Positions 17,201-25,478 are shown, counted from the stretch's first letter. The stretch is 64,000 bases of DNA from JAPWJZ01 sp966211335 (GCA_966211335.1 CBIHNF010000003.1:62001-126000); one strand, 5' to 3'. Numbers and translations are program-made. Notes: generated from the letters alone by a model not told the origin.

Positions 17201-20076
17201 ACACGCGCGTCGTATATATTGTCGCTTTCGGCGGAAAGCAACACATCGGTCCCCGGCTGGTCGGAGACGACCATAGCACGCAGCGTTTCGCCAGGCGCAT
17301 AGGTGTCTTTCTCGGTAATAATCTGCAGCCCGCCGTAGCGGTAGCCGATATTGGTGGAGCTGGATTTGCTGACGAACACATTCGCCGCGCCCGTCACCTC
17401 ATTGCCATTGTCAAAGCCGGTGAATTCGACCGCGTAATAGCCGTCTTCCGCCGGTTCAAATTCAAACACAGCTTCGCCCTTGTCATTCGTTTTGACGAAT
17501 TTGGTCAGCACTTCGGTGCCGTCATAGCCGCCGGGGTTGACGGTTTTGCCATCCTGAATCACGGGGTCGCGCCACCAGTTGCGCAGCACGCGCACCTTGC
17601 CTTCAACGGCGACCGGCGTTTCATCCGCCGTCATGGTCTTGACGGTAACCTGCGCCTTGTCGCCCGGGCGGTAGAGGTTTTGTTTCGCTTCCAGATAGGC
17701 GAAGAAGGCGGTTTTGGTGACTTTTATTTCCGACGTCGCGCGGATTTCACGGCGGCTCTTGTCCACCACGCGGGCCTCGACGCGGTACTGCATATCCGCG
17801 CCATCCTTCGGCGTGTCGATGGTGAAATGCGCCTCGCCCTTCTCGTCCGTCTTGATTTTTTCGGTCTTCAGCAGTCCGCCGCCGCCGTAATAGCCGTTGT
17901 TCTGCTGGTACATGTCATCGTAATACCAGCTGTACTGCCGCCACGGGCGATAGGTGCGGTAGAGTGGCGAGGCATAGACAAGGTATTCAACATCCGCATT
18001 GGCCACCGGCCCGCCGAAGTAATATTTCGCGTCGACATCCACCGTCACGGTATCGCCAAGGCGATAGGCATTGATGCCGGATTTATCTTCCTTCGGTTTC
18101 GCCGCGACCTTCACGATGAATTCCGGCAATTTATATTCCTCTAACCGGAATAGCCGCGCTGTCGCGTAATGCGTGTTGCCGTCACCGGAATAAAGCTCCA
18201 TGCGGTATTCGCCCAGCACGGCCTTGTCGTCCAGCACCATGGTGTCGTCAAAGGCGCCGTAGTCGTTGGTCGTATATTTGCCTTCTTTCACTTGCGTGCC
18301 CTGCGCGTTGAAGATGAGCGCTTTTACCGGCATGTTTGCCGGCGCGTTAAAGCTGCCATCCTGCGGCTGGCGCAACAACCCCTTGAAGCTGATCGTCTCC
18401 CCCGGGCGATAGGCAGGGCGGTCGCTGAAGGCGTAGAGCCACCATGCGCCCTTGTTGTTCTGGTAGTTGGGATAGTAGGTGTTCTGCACGAAGGCCTGAC
18501 GTTCGCCCGTGCCGGCCACGCCGAAAATCTGGTGCTGCTGCTGGTATTCCTGCTTGCTGCTGGATTTCAGCGGCGTTTTGAACAACCCATCATCATCCGT
18601 CACGCCGTCGATATATTCCCAGACGGTGCTGTTGGTTTCATCGTAATAGCTATAGGCAAGGCGCAATGTGGTTTTGGGCGCTGGCTTGCCGGTTTTGGCA
18701 TCTATTGCAAAGAGCAGTGCCGAATTTTTCGCGACTTTGGAAACAAGGGCGAGATCGCTGACGAGCACGAGGTCATAGCTCGGCACAGTCACGCCATCCG
18801 CCGTTGCGACCATGATGTAGGCGCCCGCGTCCAGCTGCCCCGCCTTCGGGTCGGCGGCATCGGAATCGGCTGCTTTACGCCATTCGGCAAGGCCTTTGTA
18901 TTCGCTGTGGGAGACATGCTTGCCTTCTTCGGCAAGGGCGATATCCGTCTCCAGCGCCTTGGGGAATGATTTGTAGCGGCCGCTTTCCACTGCGGCGCGC
19001 ATCGCTTCCTGATAGTTATAGTAGCCGGATGATCTATCCGTCTTCGCCACCAGTTCTTTCGCGAGGTCGATTTTATAGAACGCCAGTTTCGCGCCCTTGA
19101 TGTTGCGCCAGCTCATGCTGAACTGTATTTCCGAGCCCGGCACGAAGTTATTGCCGACGCTGATATTCAGCGCGGGATTGACGATGGATTCAAGGCGGCG
19201 TTTCGATTCATCGAGCCACGGGGTTTCGCCGGCTTTGTATTTTTTAATCAGCTGGCCATAGGCATCCGCCGCTTTTACGAAATCGCTGTGGTTTTCGTAG
19301 AACACGCCAAGCTGATAGGCAGCATCATCCGCCCAGTCGGAATTTTCAAAGTCGTCCATGACGGTATGGAATTCATCCACCGCTTTTTTCTGCAGTTTTT
19401 CATCGCCGGAATAATTCTGCATATAGGCCATGGCAAGGCCGTAATGCGCGCGCGATTTGTCGGCATCAGACTTGGCGACTTTGAGAATTTCCTCATACAG
19501 CACCTGCAGGGAGGTATTACCTTGAGGCGGCGTCACCGGCTGGATTGATTTTTCGCCAAGGCGGATGGGCCTAATATCGGCATTATACCAGCCCCAGCGC
19601 GTGGTGATGAAATCGGCCAATTGAAAACTGATGGAAATGAACTTCTCGCGGGCAAGGTCCACATCGCTGGAGCCTGCCCACCAGTCGCGCGCGTCATCGA
19701 GCCATTTTTTCACATCGGCGGCGTGGCCGTAGGGATCGGTATCGCCGTATTGGGTGGCGAGGGACACGGAAGCTTCCGCCCACCAGCGGTCATGGTCCTT
19801 GCCGTCGATGAGTTCCTGCAGGTTTTTCTGCGCGGCGTCTTTTGAATTTTCGTCTTTCGCTTTCAGCGCGCTGTCTGACCATTTGAAGGTCACTTCACGC
19901 GCCAGCGCCTTGTCGGATTTATCATCGAGGAATTTGGCGAATTCGCCTTCCGCCAGCTGGTATGATTTTTCGGCGTAGAGCTTGTTCGCCGCAGCAAGGT
20001 CATCGGCCGAAGTGGCTTGGGCGAAATTGGGCAGGAACAGGGCCAGCAGCAATGCCAGAAATGCCAGATGCTTCAT
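14260..20076 (-). CDS. Bacterial alpha-2-macroglobulin with thioester motif
   Basis: A 1938-residue periplasmic protease-trapping protein. It has a signal peptide (about residues 1-21, ending FAQA) with no lipobox cysteine, then a TPR-like helical N-terminal region (AAANKLYAEKSYQLAEGEFAKF and later repeats), a series of MG-type beta domains (for example PAYRPGETISFKGLLRQPQDG) and the A2M signature WLPSVKTDANGKASVNAVFPD with DSLTTWRLTARADTP. The thioester site YGCVEQTMSRFLP has Cys at about residue 1425, within an alpha-helical toroid (DGGWGWWKTGDSDRFMTSYV), followed by a C-terminal receptor-like domain. Just before the A2M domain is a Met/Ala-rich, low-complexity stretch that may serve as the bait. 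The length is close to that of long TPR-bearing bacterial members. The neighbouring pbpC seen with many bacterial A2M genes is absent. Confidence 0.92.
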   Translation of the reverse strand: MKHLAFLALLLALFLPNFAQATSADDLAAANKLYAEKSYQLAEGEFAKFLDDKSDKALAREVTFKWSDSALKAKDENSKDAAQKNLQELIDGKDHDRWWAEASVSLATQYGDTDPYGHAADVKKWLDDARDWWAGSSDVDLAREKFISISFQLADFITTRWGWYNADIRPIRLGEKSIQPVTPPQGNTSLQVLYEEILKVAKSDADKSRAHYGLAMAYMQNYSGDEKLQKKAVDEFHTVMDDFENSDWADDAAYQLGVFYENHSDFVKAADAYGQLIKKYKAGETPWLDESKRRLESIVNPALNISVGNNFVPGSEIQFSMSWRNIKGAKLAFYKIDLAKELVAKTDRSSGYYNYQEAMRAAVESGRYKSFPKALETDIALAEEGKHVSHSEYKGLAEWRKAADSDAADPKAGQLDAGAYIMVATADGVTVPSYDLVLVSDLALVSKVAKNSALLFAIDAKTGKPAPKTTLRLAYSYYDETNSTVWEYIDGVTDDDGLFKTPLKSSSKQEYQQQHQIFGVAGTGERQAFVQNTYYPNYQNNKGAWWLYAFSDRPAYRPGETISFKGLLRQPQDGSFNAPANMPVKALIFNAQGTQVKEGKYTTNDYGAFDDTMVLDDKAVLGEYRMELYSGDGNTHYATARLFRLEEYKLPEFIVKVAAKPKEDKSGINAYRLGDTVTVDVDAKYYFGGPVANADVEYLVYASPLYRTYRPWRQYSWYYDDMYQQNNGYYGGGGLLKTEKIKTDEKGEAHFTIDTPKDGADMQYRVEARVVDKSRREIRATSEIKVTKTAFFAYLEAKQNLYRPGDKAQVTVKTMTADETPVAVEGKVRVLRNWWRDPVIQDGKTVNPGGYDGTEVLTKFVKTNDKGEAVFEFEPAEDGYYAVEFTGFDNGNEVTGAANVFVSKSSSTNIGYRYGGLQIITEKDTYAPGETLRAMVVSDQPGTDVLLSAESDNIYDARVLHMDGSVKMVELPVDGKYIPNIFLSAVSGDHYQLKSANIQLIVPPAEKFLNVKVTSDKATYQPQEEGTFGIEVTDKDGKPVSAEVAIGLTDAAVYYIQDEYAPDIRQFFYGDKKLLSVQTQASFYQRPYVKLVRDDKGALMTEDDAENEKRRDGSNMPKGAPQEFGQLGGGMRAMDELKSGMAMNMAAPAAPAMSMAREEAMPAKKTLMKDKSAMDSKNEAGKEDAGSAGAPPPDERVRNDFRSTVIWLPSVKTDANGKASVNAVFPDSLTTWRLTARADTPQTAIGNVTHEVTSSKSLQVRLQAPRFFTERDLTDVSAIIDNMTDAAITVTPQLKAEGLVITGLYRNGEFVKGEQGPIEVPAHGQARTDWAVSAQHAGTAKLTVRAAAGKAADAMEKTYPVIPHGIEKFLAQSLAMKDGGEQVLHISIPKERIKESTSLRLSLSPSMAANLLDALPYLADYPYGCVEQTMSRFLPAVIVGKTMRELGIADKDVDAYISDVLEARNDPAGHPRRRSDTTLPRLKTMTDDGLKRLYDFQHADGGWGWWKTGDSDRFMTSYVVWGMSLAKSAGVEVKEDVISRAVSFLQTQLVQEENNPDSLAWMLHALSYTGSKSAFEEKQRARLWDMRDKLNPYTRALFALSENKRGDAEHVRILSQNIINGIKEDKDNATAHWGEAGVNYRWSDGGVEATAFNISALAQLDASSKYLEPAVKWMSLNRRGASWKNTRDTAIAILGLSDYLKATHELTPDYSYTVTVNGKVVREGKVDRSNVFSFNRLIDLPAEVLKDGDNEVKVSMKGTGALYMAAYAKFFTLEEPITKAGNEVFVTRKYFRQSTKETLLKGYNQDWAELKEGDALKSGDRVRVEVTVDAKNNYEYLLAEDYKPAGLEAVELTSGEGEAIGLDKDGRETDSRTPLYEEFRDQKAAFFIGHLKQGKHLLRYELRAEIPGEFHAMPDQLHAMYVPEIRSNSDEARFKVTD

Positions 20077-20211
20077 GATAAAAATCTCCTGCCCTTAAAA
20101 TGCTTCTTTCCATCAGACGCCTGAGGAGGCGGCATCCTTGGAAAAGATTTTCAAGTGTAGGCAGGGCGGGTTTAAGAAGCTGTTAACATTGGGATTTTTA
20201 ACGCCTGCGCG

Positions 20212-20697
20212 TCAATAATCGACGCGGGCGTCGAGGAATATTTCATCGCAGTTTTTATCCGGCGCGCCGCGGTCGATCACCATGAAATCGCTAACCTTAT
20301 CAAGGGCTAGGCTGTAGTGGTGCCAAGTGCCCTTGCGGTAATTGACGCCTTGGCCTGGCCCCGCGACAAAGGCCTGCATTTTGCCGGCGTCAAAGTCACC
20401 CGCCGGCGCCACAACCACCATATATATGTGGCTGGAGAGCGGATAGAAGGCTTGGGACGACAGCGGGTGCCGCTCCATGACCTTTATCTCAATCGGCCTC
20501 GGCAGGGGTTTGGAGCGGAAGATGCTGACGAGCGGCTGGCCGCCCTCCGCCAGCAGATCAAGCCGCGCGAGGTCATGGTAGCGGTCGGTATTGCCGTAGT
20601 TGATGTGGCGCAGTTCGCGTGCGCTGCCAAGCTCCAGCACATCGCCATAGGGTGCGAAGGCTTCGATGGTGAGCGGCTGCGGCTTTAAAACAATCAC
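20212..20697 (-). CDS. allA: Ureidoglycolate lyase
   Basis: It splits ureidoglycolate into glyoxylate and urea, the last allantoin-degradation step here. The frame is open further upstream, but the real start is the GTG that overlaps the allantoicase stop (GTGA), giving 161 residues, the usual AllA length. The N-terminus then reads MIVLKPQPLTIEAFAPYGDVLE, as in the family. Other marks are the cupin-like core MERHPLSSQAFYPLSS, VVVAPAGDFD and the substrate-site stretch YRKGTWHHYSLALD. It is the distal gene of the puuE-uraD-alc-allA operon. Its glyoxylate product can be used by the malate synthase encoded about 5 kb away. Confidence 0.92.
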   Translation of the reverse strand: MIVLKPQPLTIEAFAPYGDVLELGSARELRHINYGNTDRYHDLARLDLLAEGGQPLVSIFRSKPLPRPIEIKVMERHPLSSQAFYPLSSHIYMVVVAPAGDFDAGKMQAFVAGPGQGVNYRKGTWHHYSLALDKVSDFMVIDRGAPDKNCDEIFLDARVDY

Positions 20698-21674
20698 GCC
20701 AAAGTTCCGTAGAGGCGGAGGCGGCTGATGCCGCCGTCGGGGATCATGTTGACGCGCACATGGGTGATGGCGCCGATGTCCTTCAGTTCCTTCTTGTACC
20801 AATGCTCTTTGTCGGGGCCGAGCTTTGTTTCCGGCAGCAGGTCCGGCCAGTACAATGCTTGCGCCGCGATGGTATCGGGGTTCGCTCCCGGCATGTAGAA
20901 ACCCTGAATGGAGCATTTGTCGGGGTAGTTGCCCTTGTGGAAGGCGGTGTGCACCATGATCTCGTTAATCTTGCCGGCATGGCCAAGCTCGAAAATCGCC
21001 CAGTCGAAACCAGGTTCGCGGCGGCGGCGCGTTTCCCAGGCGTCGCCCATGTTTTCGCCCTTGGTCGGCTTCGTCACATTGACGGGGGAGCCATAATGCG
21101 CGTCGCTGGCGGCGAGCAGGCGGCCGCCGTTTTCCATTGCCAGCAGGTCGACGGTTTCGTTCTTCTTCGTTTTCGACCAATCTTTGTTGATGCGGCCGAA
21201 GACGCGCAGGCGCGCGACGCCGCCATCGGGATAGATATTCAGGCGCAGGTGCGTCCAGGCCTCGCGGCTTTGCACCGGCAGGATGTTGGATGAATTTCCA
21301 ACCATTTTGGTGGGCGGCAGAATTTCCACCCATTTCGCCTTGTCGCCGGGGTTCGCCTTATCGGAGACGCAAGCGTCGATCGATGCTGCGGGCGCGTAGT
21401 TGCCGGTGAAATGGCTGGTATCAATATCAACACCCTCGACAATGCCTTCCTGCCCCAGCTGGATGATGGCGTGGTCATAGCCCGTGCCGCGTTTACGGCG
21501 GCTTTCCCAGCCGTCCATCCATTTGCCGTGGTCGTCGTACAAATCGGCGATCCATTTGGCGGGTTCAGGGGAGATAAGGCGCGATTTATCGGCAAAGAAA
21601 TCATCCGTCGCGAAAACGACTTTGGCGCCAAGGTAGGGCACGGCAAGGTTGTTGAGTTTGGTGAAATCAGCCAT
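20694..21674 (-). CDS. alc: Allantoicase
   Basis: It hydrolyses allantoate to ureidoglycolate and urea. The 326 residues contain the two tandem allantoicase (jelly-roll) repeats: first copy with GWESRRKRGTGYDHAIIQLG and DIDTSHFTGNYAP, second copy with AWETRRRREPGFDWAIFELG and MVHTAFHKGNYPDKCS. Each repeat ends in a THVRVNMIPDGGISRLRLYG-like strand. The start ATG directly abuts the uraD stop and the gene ends in a GTGA overlap with allA. Use of Alc rather than AllC means urea is released, so a urease or urea exporter is expected elsewhere. Confidence 0.95.
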   Translation of the reverse strand: MADFTKLNNLAVPYLGAKVVFATDDFFADKSRLISPEPAKWIADLYDDHGKWMDGWESRRKRGTGYDHAIIQLGQEGIVEGVDIDTSHFTGNYAPAASIDACVSDKANPGDKAKWVEILPPTKMVGNSSNILPVQSREAWTHLRLNIYPDGGVARLRVFGRINKDWSKTKKNETVDLLAMENGGRLLAASDAHYGSPVNVTKPTKGENMGDAWETRRRREPGFDWAIFELGHAGKINEIMVHTAFHKGNYPDKCSIQGFYMPGANPDTIAAQALYWPDLLPETKLGPDKEHWYKKELKDIGAITHVRVNMIPDGGISRLRLYGTLA

Positions 21675-22193
21675 TTAAATCGTCTCCTGTAAGGCAACCA
21701 GCCGGAAGCCGGCGATTTTGTGAATTTGTTCGAGCGCAGCTGCGAATTCAGCCGCTTCATCATTTTTGATACGTTCGCGGAAGGCGGCCAGTATATCCGC
21801 GCGGTTGAGGCCCTTGACGGCCACGATAAAGGGGAAGCCGAATTTTTCCTTGTAGTCCGCATTTAGCTGCTGGAATTCGGCGAATTCTTCTGGCGTGCAT
21901 TGGTTGAGACCTGCGCCCAGCTGTTCCGCCGCCGATTGTTTCGTCAGCGTCGCGGCATCCGCCGCGGCGACGGCCAAGTCAGGGTGAGCTTTGATGAGCG
22001 CCAGCTGCTTGTCATGCGGCGCGCGCGTCACGGCATCCTTCATCGCGGCGTGAAGTTCTTCGACCGTTTTTGCTTCCGGTACCACAATAAAGGCGGTCTC
22101 CGCAATCCAGGGGGAATGTTCGTAAATGCCGCCGTAGACTTTGACGAAGGCGTTTTGCCCCAATACAGCAGGTGTCTTTTTAAGTTCGGTCAT
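21675..22193 (-). CDS. uraD: OHCU decarboxylase
   Basis: It decarboxylates 2-oxo-4-hydroxy-4-carboxy-5-ureidoimidazoline to S-allantoin. The 172-residue all-helical protein carries the family marks: VKVYGGIYEHSPWIAE near the N-terminus, the His-Pro-Asp of LIKAHPDLA (catalytic His), SAAEQLGAGLNQCTPEEF and FGFPFIVAVKGLNRADIL. The start overlaps the puuE stop by four bases. The C-terminus is not the peroxisomal-type signal of eukaryotic copies. Confidence 0.95.
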   Translation of the reverse strand: MTELKKTPAVLGQNAFVKVYGGIYEHSPWIAETAFIVVPEAKTVEELHAAMKDAVTRAPHDKQLALIKAHPDLAVAAADAATLTKQSAAEQLGAGLNQCTPEEFAEFQQLNADYKEKFGFPFIVAVKGLNRADILAAFRERIKNDEAAEFAAALEQIHKIAGFRLVALQETI

Positions 22194-23140
22194 ATGCCCG
22201 CCTTATAGGGGTGATGTTTGTGCCAGTGCCGCGCAATATCCACACGGCGGCAGAGCCAGACTTTATCGTGGCCTTGCACATACTGGATGAATTTTTCCAG
22301 CGCCGCAATGCGCCCCGGGCGGCCGACGATGCGGCAGTGAAGGCCAACGGAAAGCATTTTCGGCGTCGTTGCGCCTTCGGCGTACAGCACATCGAAGGAG
22401 TCTCTGAGGTAGTTGAAAAACTGGTCGCCGGCGTTGAAGCCCTGCGCGGTTGCAAAGCGCATGTCGTTGCTATCCAGCGTATAGGGGACGATCAGCTGCG
22501 GTTTTTTGCCGCGCGTATCCCAGAAGGGCAGGTCATCGCTGTAATCGTCAGCATCATACAAAAAGCCGCCCTCTTCCACCACCAAGCCCCTCGTGTTCGG
22601 GCTAGTGCGGCCGGTGTACCAGCCGAGGGGGCGTTCGCCGGTGACATTTTTAATCACCTCGATCGCCTTTTTCATGTGGGCGCGTTCGGTCTTGATATCC
22701 ACATCCTGATAGTTGATCCAGCGGTAGCCGTGGGAGCAGATTTCATGGCCATCGCGCACAAAGGCTTTGGCGATATCGGGATATTTTTCAAGCGCGAGGG
22801 CGACCGCGAAAATCGTCACCGGCACATTGTACTTTTTGAACAGGCGCAACAACCGCCAGACGCCCGCGCGGGAGCCGTATTCGTAAATCGACTCCATGCT
22901 GATATGGCGGCCTTCGATGCGTGCGGCGCCGATGATTTCGGAGAGGAAGGTTTCGGATGCCGGATCGCCGTTGAGGACGCAATTCTCCCCGCCCTCCTCA
23001 TAGTTTAGCACCAGCTGCACGGCAATGCGCGCGCCGTTTGGCCAGTTGGCATGCGGCGGGTGTTCGCCATAGCCGACGTAATCGCGCGGGTCTTTCGGCG
23101 CGGCTTTTTTGGTTTTTTTAGCGGCTGTCTTTTTGGCCAT
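22190..23140 (-). CDS. puuE: Allantoinase PuuE (polysaccharide deacetylase superfamily)
   Basis: It hydrolyses allantoin to allantoate by a NodB-fold enzyme unrelated to AllB. The 316 residues carry the PuuE signature regions RIAVQLVLNYEEGGENCVLNGD, SMESIYEYGSRAGVWRLL, the His of HEICSHGYRWINY, GWYTGRTSPNTR, DADDYSDDLPFW and SVGLHCRIVGRPGR. The first ~16 residues are a Lys/Ala-rich tail (AKKTAAKKTKKAAPK) not needed for the fold; the next methionine is too far in, so the start is kept. First gene of the minus-strand operon, divergent from uraH. Confidence 0.95.
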   Translation of the reverse strand: MAKKTAAKKTKKAAPKDPRDYVGYGEHPPHANWPNGARIAVQLVLNYEEGGENCVLNGDPASETFLSEIIGAARIEGRHISMESIYEYGSRAGVWRLLRLFKKYNVPVTIFAVALALEKYPDIAKAFVRDGHEICSHGYRWINYQDVDIKTERAHMKKAIEVIKNVTGERPLGWYTGRTSPNTRGLVVEEGGFLYDADDYSDDLPFWDTRGKKPQLIVPYTLDSNDMRFATAQGFNAGDQFFNYLRDSFDVLYAEGATTPKMLSVGLHCRIVGRPGRIAALEKFIQYVQGHDKVWLCRRVDIARHWHKHHPYKAGI

Positions 23141-23248
23141 GACATCACTGGTTTTGAAAAGGAGGCATATTTTGCCCTTTTTTTGCCGGTGAATACAGGT
23201 ATCTTGGAAAGGTATCGGCGCTTTTATTTTTTCATAAGGTTAAAACAA

Positions 23249-23590
23249 ATGGGCAGGCTCACCACCCACGTTCTCGACACCGCGCACGGCCGCCCCGGCA
23301 AGGGCATGACCTTAAGGCTCTACAAGGCCGACAAACTGCTGCTGACCGCCAAAACCAACGCCGACGGCCGCGTCGATGCGCCGCTGCTGGAGGGCAAAAC
23401 CTTCAAGCCCGGCAAATATCGGCTTGAATTCGATGCCGGAAAATATTTCAAAGCCGAAGGCGTGAAACTGCCGAAAAACGCCTTCCTCGATATCATCACC
23501 ATCAGCTTCGGCATTGCCGATGGCGCAGCGCATTACCACGTCCCCCTGCTCGTCTCGCCCTATGGCTATTCGACTTATCGGGGGAGCTGA
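23249..23590 (+). CDS. uraH: 5-Hydroxyisourate hydrolase (transthyretin-like)
   Basis: It hydrolyses 5-hydroxyisourate to OHCU. The frame is open upstream, but the ATG preceded by AAGG at 10 bases gives the canonical N-terminus MGRLTTHVLDTAHGRPGKGM (catalytic His 8 region) and a 113-residue protein, the normal size. It ends in the diagnostic YRGS tetrapeptide, and HYHVPLLVSPYGYSTYRGS carries the late His. No signal peptide. It faces away from puuE across about 108 bases, so both units may share control. Confidence 0.96.
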   Translation: MGRLTTHVLDTAHGRPGKGMTLRLYKADKLLLTAKTNADGRVDAPLLEGKTFKPGKYRLEFDAGKYFKAEGVKLPKNAFLDIITISFGIADGAAHYHVPLLVSPYGYSTYRGS

Positions 23591-23602
23591 CCCCCACCAC
23601 TT

Positions 23603-23628
23603 GTCATTCTGAGCGCCGCGAAGAATCT
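23603..23628 (+). repeat. Dispersed short repeat, copy A
   Basis: A 26-base unit that starts GTCATTCTGAGCG and ends CGAAGAATCT. Two further copies on the other strand lie at 24251-24273 and 41914-41939. This copy differs by one base (GCCGCG for GCAGCG). It sits immediately after uraH, in the stretch leading to an unrecognised AT-rich ORF. Similar units are common as dispersed intergenic repeats in bacterial genomes. Confidence 0.7.
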
Positions 23629-23716
23629 CCCTTTGTGCCGATAAAAGAAAAACGCGCCCATGCGCCCAAAATTGGTTGATCCAAGTTTCGTAACGCCGTT
23701 ACCGTAAAGGTTGCCA

Positions 23717-24043
23717 GTGACTGAATCTTTTTTTCTATCAAATCTTGGCGTTCCATTTGCACTGCATGCTACTTATCGTATGCGATGGTTTTCTGCGGGG
23801 CTTCCTAAGAACGAAGTTAATGTACTGATATGGTTTGTTTACCGAGACGCAAATGATCAGCTCCAGATAATGTTGGGAGCAGATCCAATTATTCCCCCGA
23901 ATTCAAAAGAAGATGAATTAGACGGTATGCGATTCTATTTGGCTGGGAAGCAGCAGGATATTGATCTTCTTTGCGAAGATTATTTCATTGACTACGATAA
24001 AGACAAAGAAAAGCTAAAGTTGACGAAGTTGAAAAAAATGTAA
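23717..24043 (+). CDS. Small unrecognised AT-rich protein
   Basis: Family not recognised. About 108 residues from a GTG with AAAGG 6 bases upstream; a TTG at 23711 is also possible. The sequence is soluble, with aromatic and acidic patches (WFSAGLPKNEVNVLIWFVYRD, DIDLLCEDYFIDYDKD) and a Lys-rich end (KEKLKLTKLKKM). It is AT-rich relative to the flanking urate genes and lies between two copies of the dispersed repeat next to an IS remnant, so it is probably part of an inserted segment. It could be an orphan or a gene fragment. Confidence 0.45.
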   Translation: MTESFFLSNLGVPFALHATYRMRWFSAGLPKNEVNVLIWFVYRDANDQLQIMLGADPIIPPNSKEDELDGMRFYLAGKQQDIDLLCEDYFIDYDKDKEKLKLTKLKKM

Positions 24044-24131
24044 AAGTTCTGCTTTTCGGTGACCCGCCCCTTTATAATTGAGTCCACCTCTGGAGTGAAT
24101 CCGAGTAGGTTTTGGGCGTTTTATAGGAGGG

Positions 24132-24272
24132 ATGAAGATGGCACGGAAGAAGTATACGGCGGAACAGATTATAGGATTTCTGCGACAGGCCGAGGTGAGG
24201 GTCGGGCGCGGGTGCGGCATGGAAGAAGTGGTGCGCGAGATTGGGGGAGGTTCTTCGCTGCGCTCAGAATGA
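24132..24272 (+). pseudogene. IS3-family transposase OrfA remnant
   Basis: A 46-codon ORF preceded by AGGAGGG. It reads MARKKYTAEQIIGFLRQAE and then GMEEVVREIG, matching the first ~35 residues of IS3-group OrfA (a helix-turn-helix of the KRxRYTxEQI...LxQAE type). The next expected segment (the second helix, SxxTFYRW, and everything beyond) is missing. Instead the frame runs straight into the dispersed repeat and stops in its GAATGA. The usual Gly-Val position also shows an altered insert (RVGRGCG). No right end or OrfB is visible, so this is a dead fragment. Confidence 0.7.
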
Positions 24273-24273
24273 C
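24251..24273 (-). repeat. Dispersed short repeat, copy B
   Basis: On the minus strand it reads GTCATTCTGAGCGCAGCGAA and then GAA. It lacks the final TCT of copies A and C because the IS fragment (GGAGG) joins here. It also abuts the 3' end of puuD, six bases away. Confidence 0.7.
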
Positions 24274-24278
24274 AGTGA

Positions 24279-25478
24279 TTAGTGAGTCAGCGCGTCGAGC
24301 CCAAGCCCTAACCGCCTACGTTCTTCCGCCGTCATGCCGCTTTCATTGCCTTGCGGCATATTCTGGGTTTTGACGGCCTGTTCCTTGATGCGCGGGGCGT
24401 TGGTTTTAATTTGCTCCATGGTGTCGAACATCAGCCCCTGCGGCGGCGCTTCGATGCCGGCATGCGTCGGCGTGTCGCTGTGGCAGTCGCTGCAATGAGT
24501 GCGGACGATCTGGCGCACCTCGGCCGGCGTGACAACTTCCGCCGTTTTCGTGGCAGTCGCGGCCGGCGTGAAAACACCACTCGCCGCCAGCATGATGAAG
24601 AGGTAGCCAGCGACGCCCGCGGCGGGATAAAGGTAATTCGTCGTGCCCTTGTGCTTCAGGTTGAAGAACTGGCGGATAGGCCAGGCCGCCGCGCCAAGGC
24701 CCGCGAGAATGAGCCAGCTGTATTGCCCGCTATAAAGCATCGGGTAGTGGTTGCTGATCATGATGAGCAGCACCGGCAGAGTCATGTAGTTGTTGTGCAT
24801 GGAGCGTTTTTTCGCTTCCTTGCCCAGTTTCGGGTCCGGCCGCTCGCCGCGCAGCAGGCTGGCGACGGCGATTTTCTGCTTCGGGATGATGACCGCGAAA
24901 ACGTTAAGCGCCATGGCCGTGCCGATCATGGCTCCCACATGGATAAACGCGCCGCGCCCCGTGAATATTTGGCTCAGCGCATAGGCGGAGGCGGTCAGCG
25001 CCGCGAACCAGATGACGCCGAACACCTTCGGCTTGTCGCCGAGGCTGCTGGAACATAAGGTATCGTAAAACACCCAGCCGCCGAGGATAAAGCCGAGGCC
25101 GATCAATGTTGCCTGCACAGGCTCCAGCGCCATTTTGGCGTTATCGATGAGGAATAAATTCGCGCCGTAATAATAGACAAGGCAGAGCAGCAGGAAGCCG
25201 CTGATGAAGGTGAAATAGGCTTCCCATTTGAACCAGTGCAGATCATCCGGCATATCGGGCGGGGCGACGGTGTATTTCTTTTTATGATAGAAGCCGCCGC
25301 CATGCACGGCCCACAATTCTCCGCCAACACCGGCCGCTTTATCCGCCGCGCTGTCGGGCGCTTTTAAACTATTGTCCAGCCAGACGAAGTAAAACGACGA
25401 GCCGATCCAGGCGATGCCGGTGATAATGTGAAACCAGCGGAGCGCAAGCCCTAGCCAAGCGGCGAGATCAATGTCCAT
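24279..25478 (-). CDS. puuD: Membrane urate hydroxylase with C-terminal cytochrome c (PuuD)
   Basis: It oxidises urate to 5-hydroxyisourate at the membrane and passes electrons to the respiratory chain. The frame extends upstream, but the family N-terminus starts at MDIDLAAWLGLALRWFH (399 residues), overlapping the aceB stop by 11 bases. About eight or nine hydrophobic segments follow, with typical PuuD stretches ITGIAWIGSSFYFVWLDN, LHWFKWEAYFTFISGF and RSMHNNYMTLPVLLIMISNHYP. The soluble C-terminal tail has a single haem c site CSDCH at residues 329-333 and Met candidates (MPQGNESGM). It replaces soluble uricase in many alphaproteobacteria. Confidence 0.92.
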   Translation of the reverse strand: MDIDLAAWLGLALRWFHIITGIAWIGSSFYFVWLDNSLKAPDSAADKAAGVGGELWAVHGGGFYHKKKYTVAPPDMPDDLHWFKWEAYFTFISGFLLLCLVYYYGANLFLIDNAKMALEPVQATLIGLGFILGGWVFYDTLCSSSLGDKPKVFGVIWFAALTASAYALSQIFTGRGAFIHVGAMIGTAMALNVFAVIIPKQKIAVASLLRGERPDPKLGKEAKKRSMHNNYMTLPVLLIMISNHYPMLYSGQYSWLILAGLGAAAWPIRQFFNLKHKGTTNYLYPAAGVAGYLFIMLAASGVFTPAATATKTAEVVTPAEVRQIVRTHCSDCHSDTPTHAGIEAPPQGLMFDTMEQIKTNAPRIKEQAVKTQNMPQGNESGMTAEERRRLGLGLDALTH

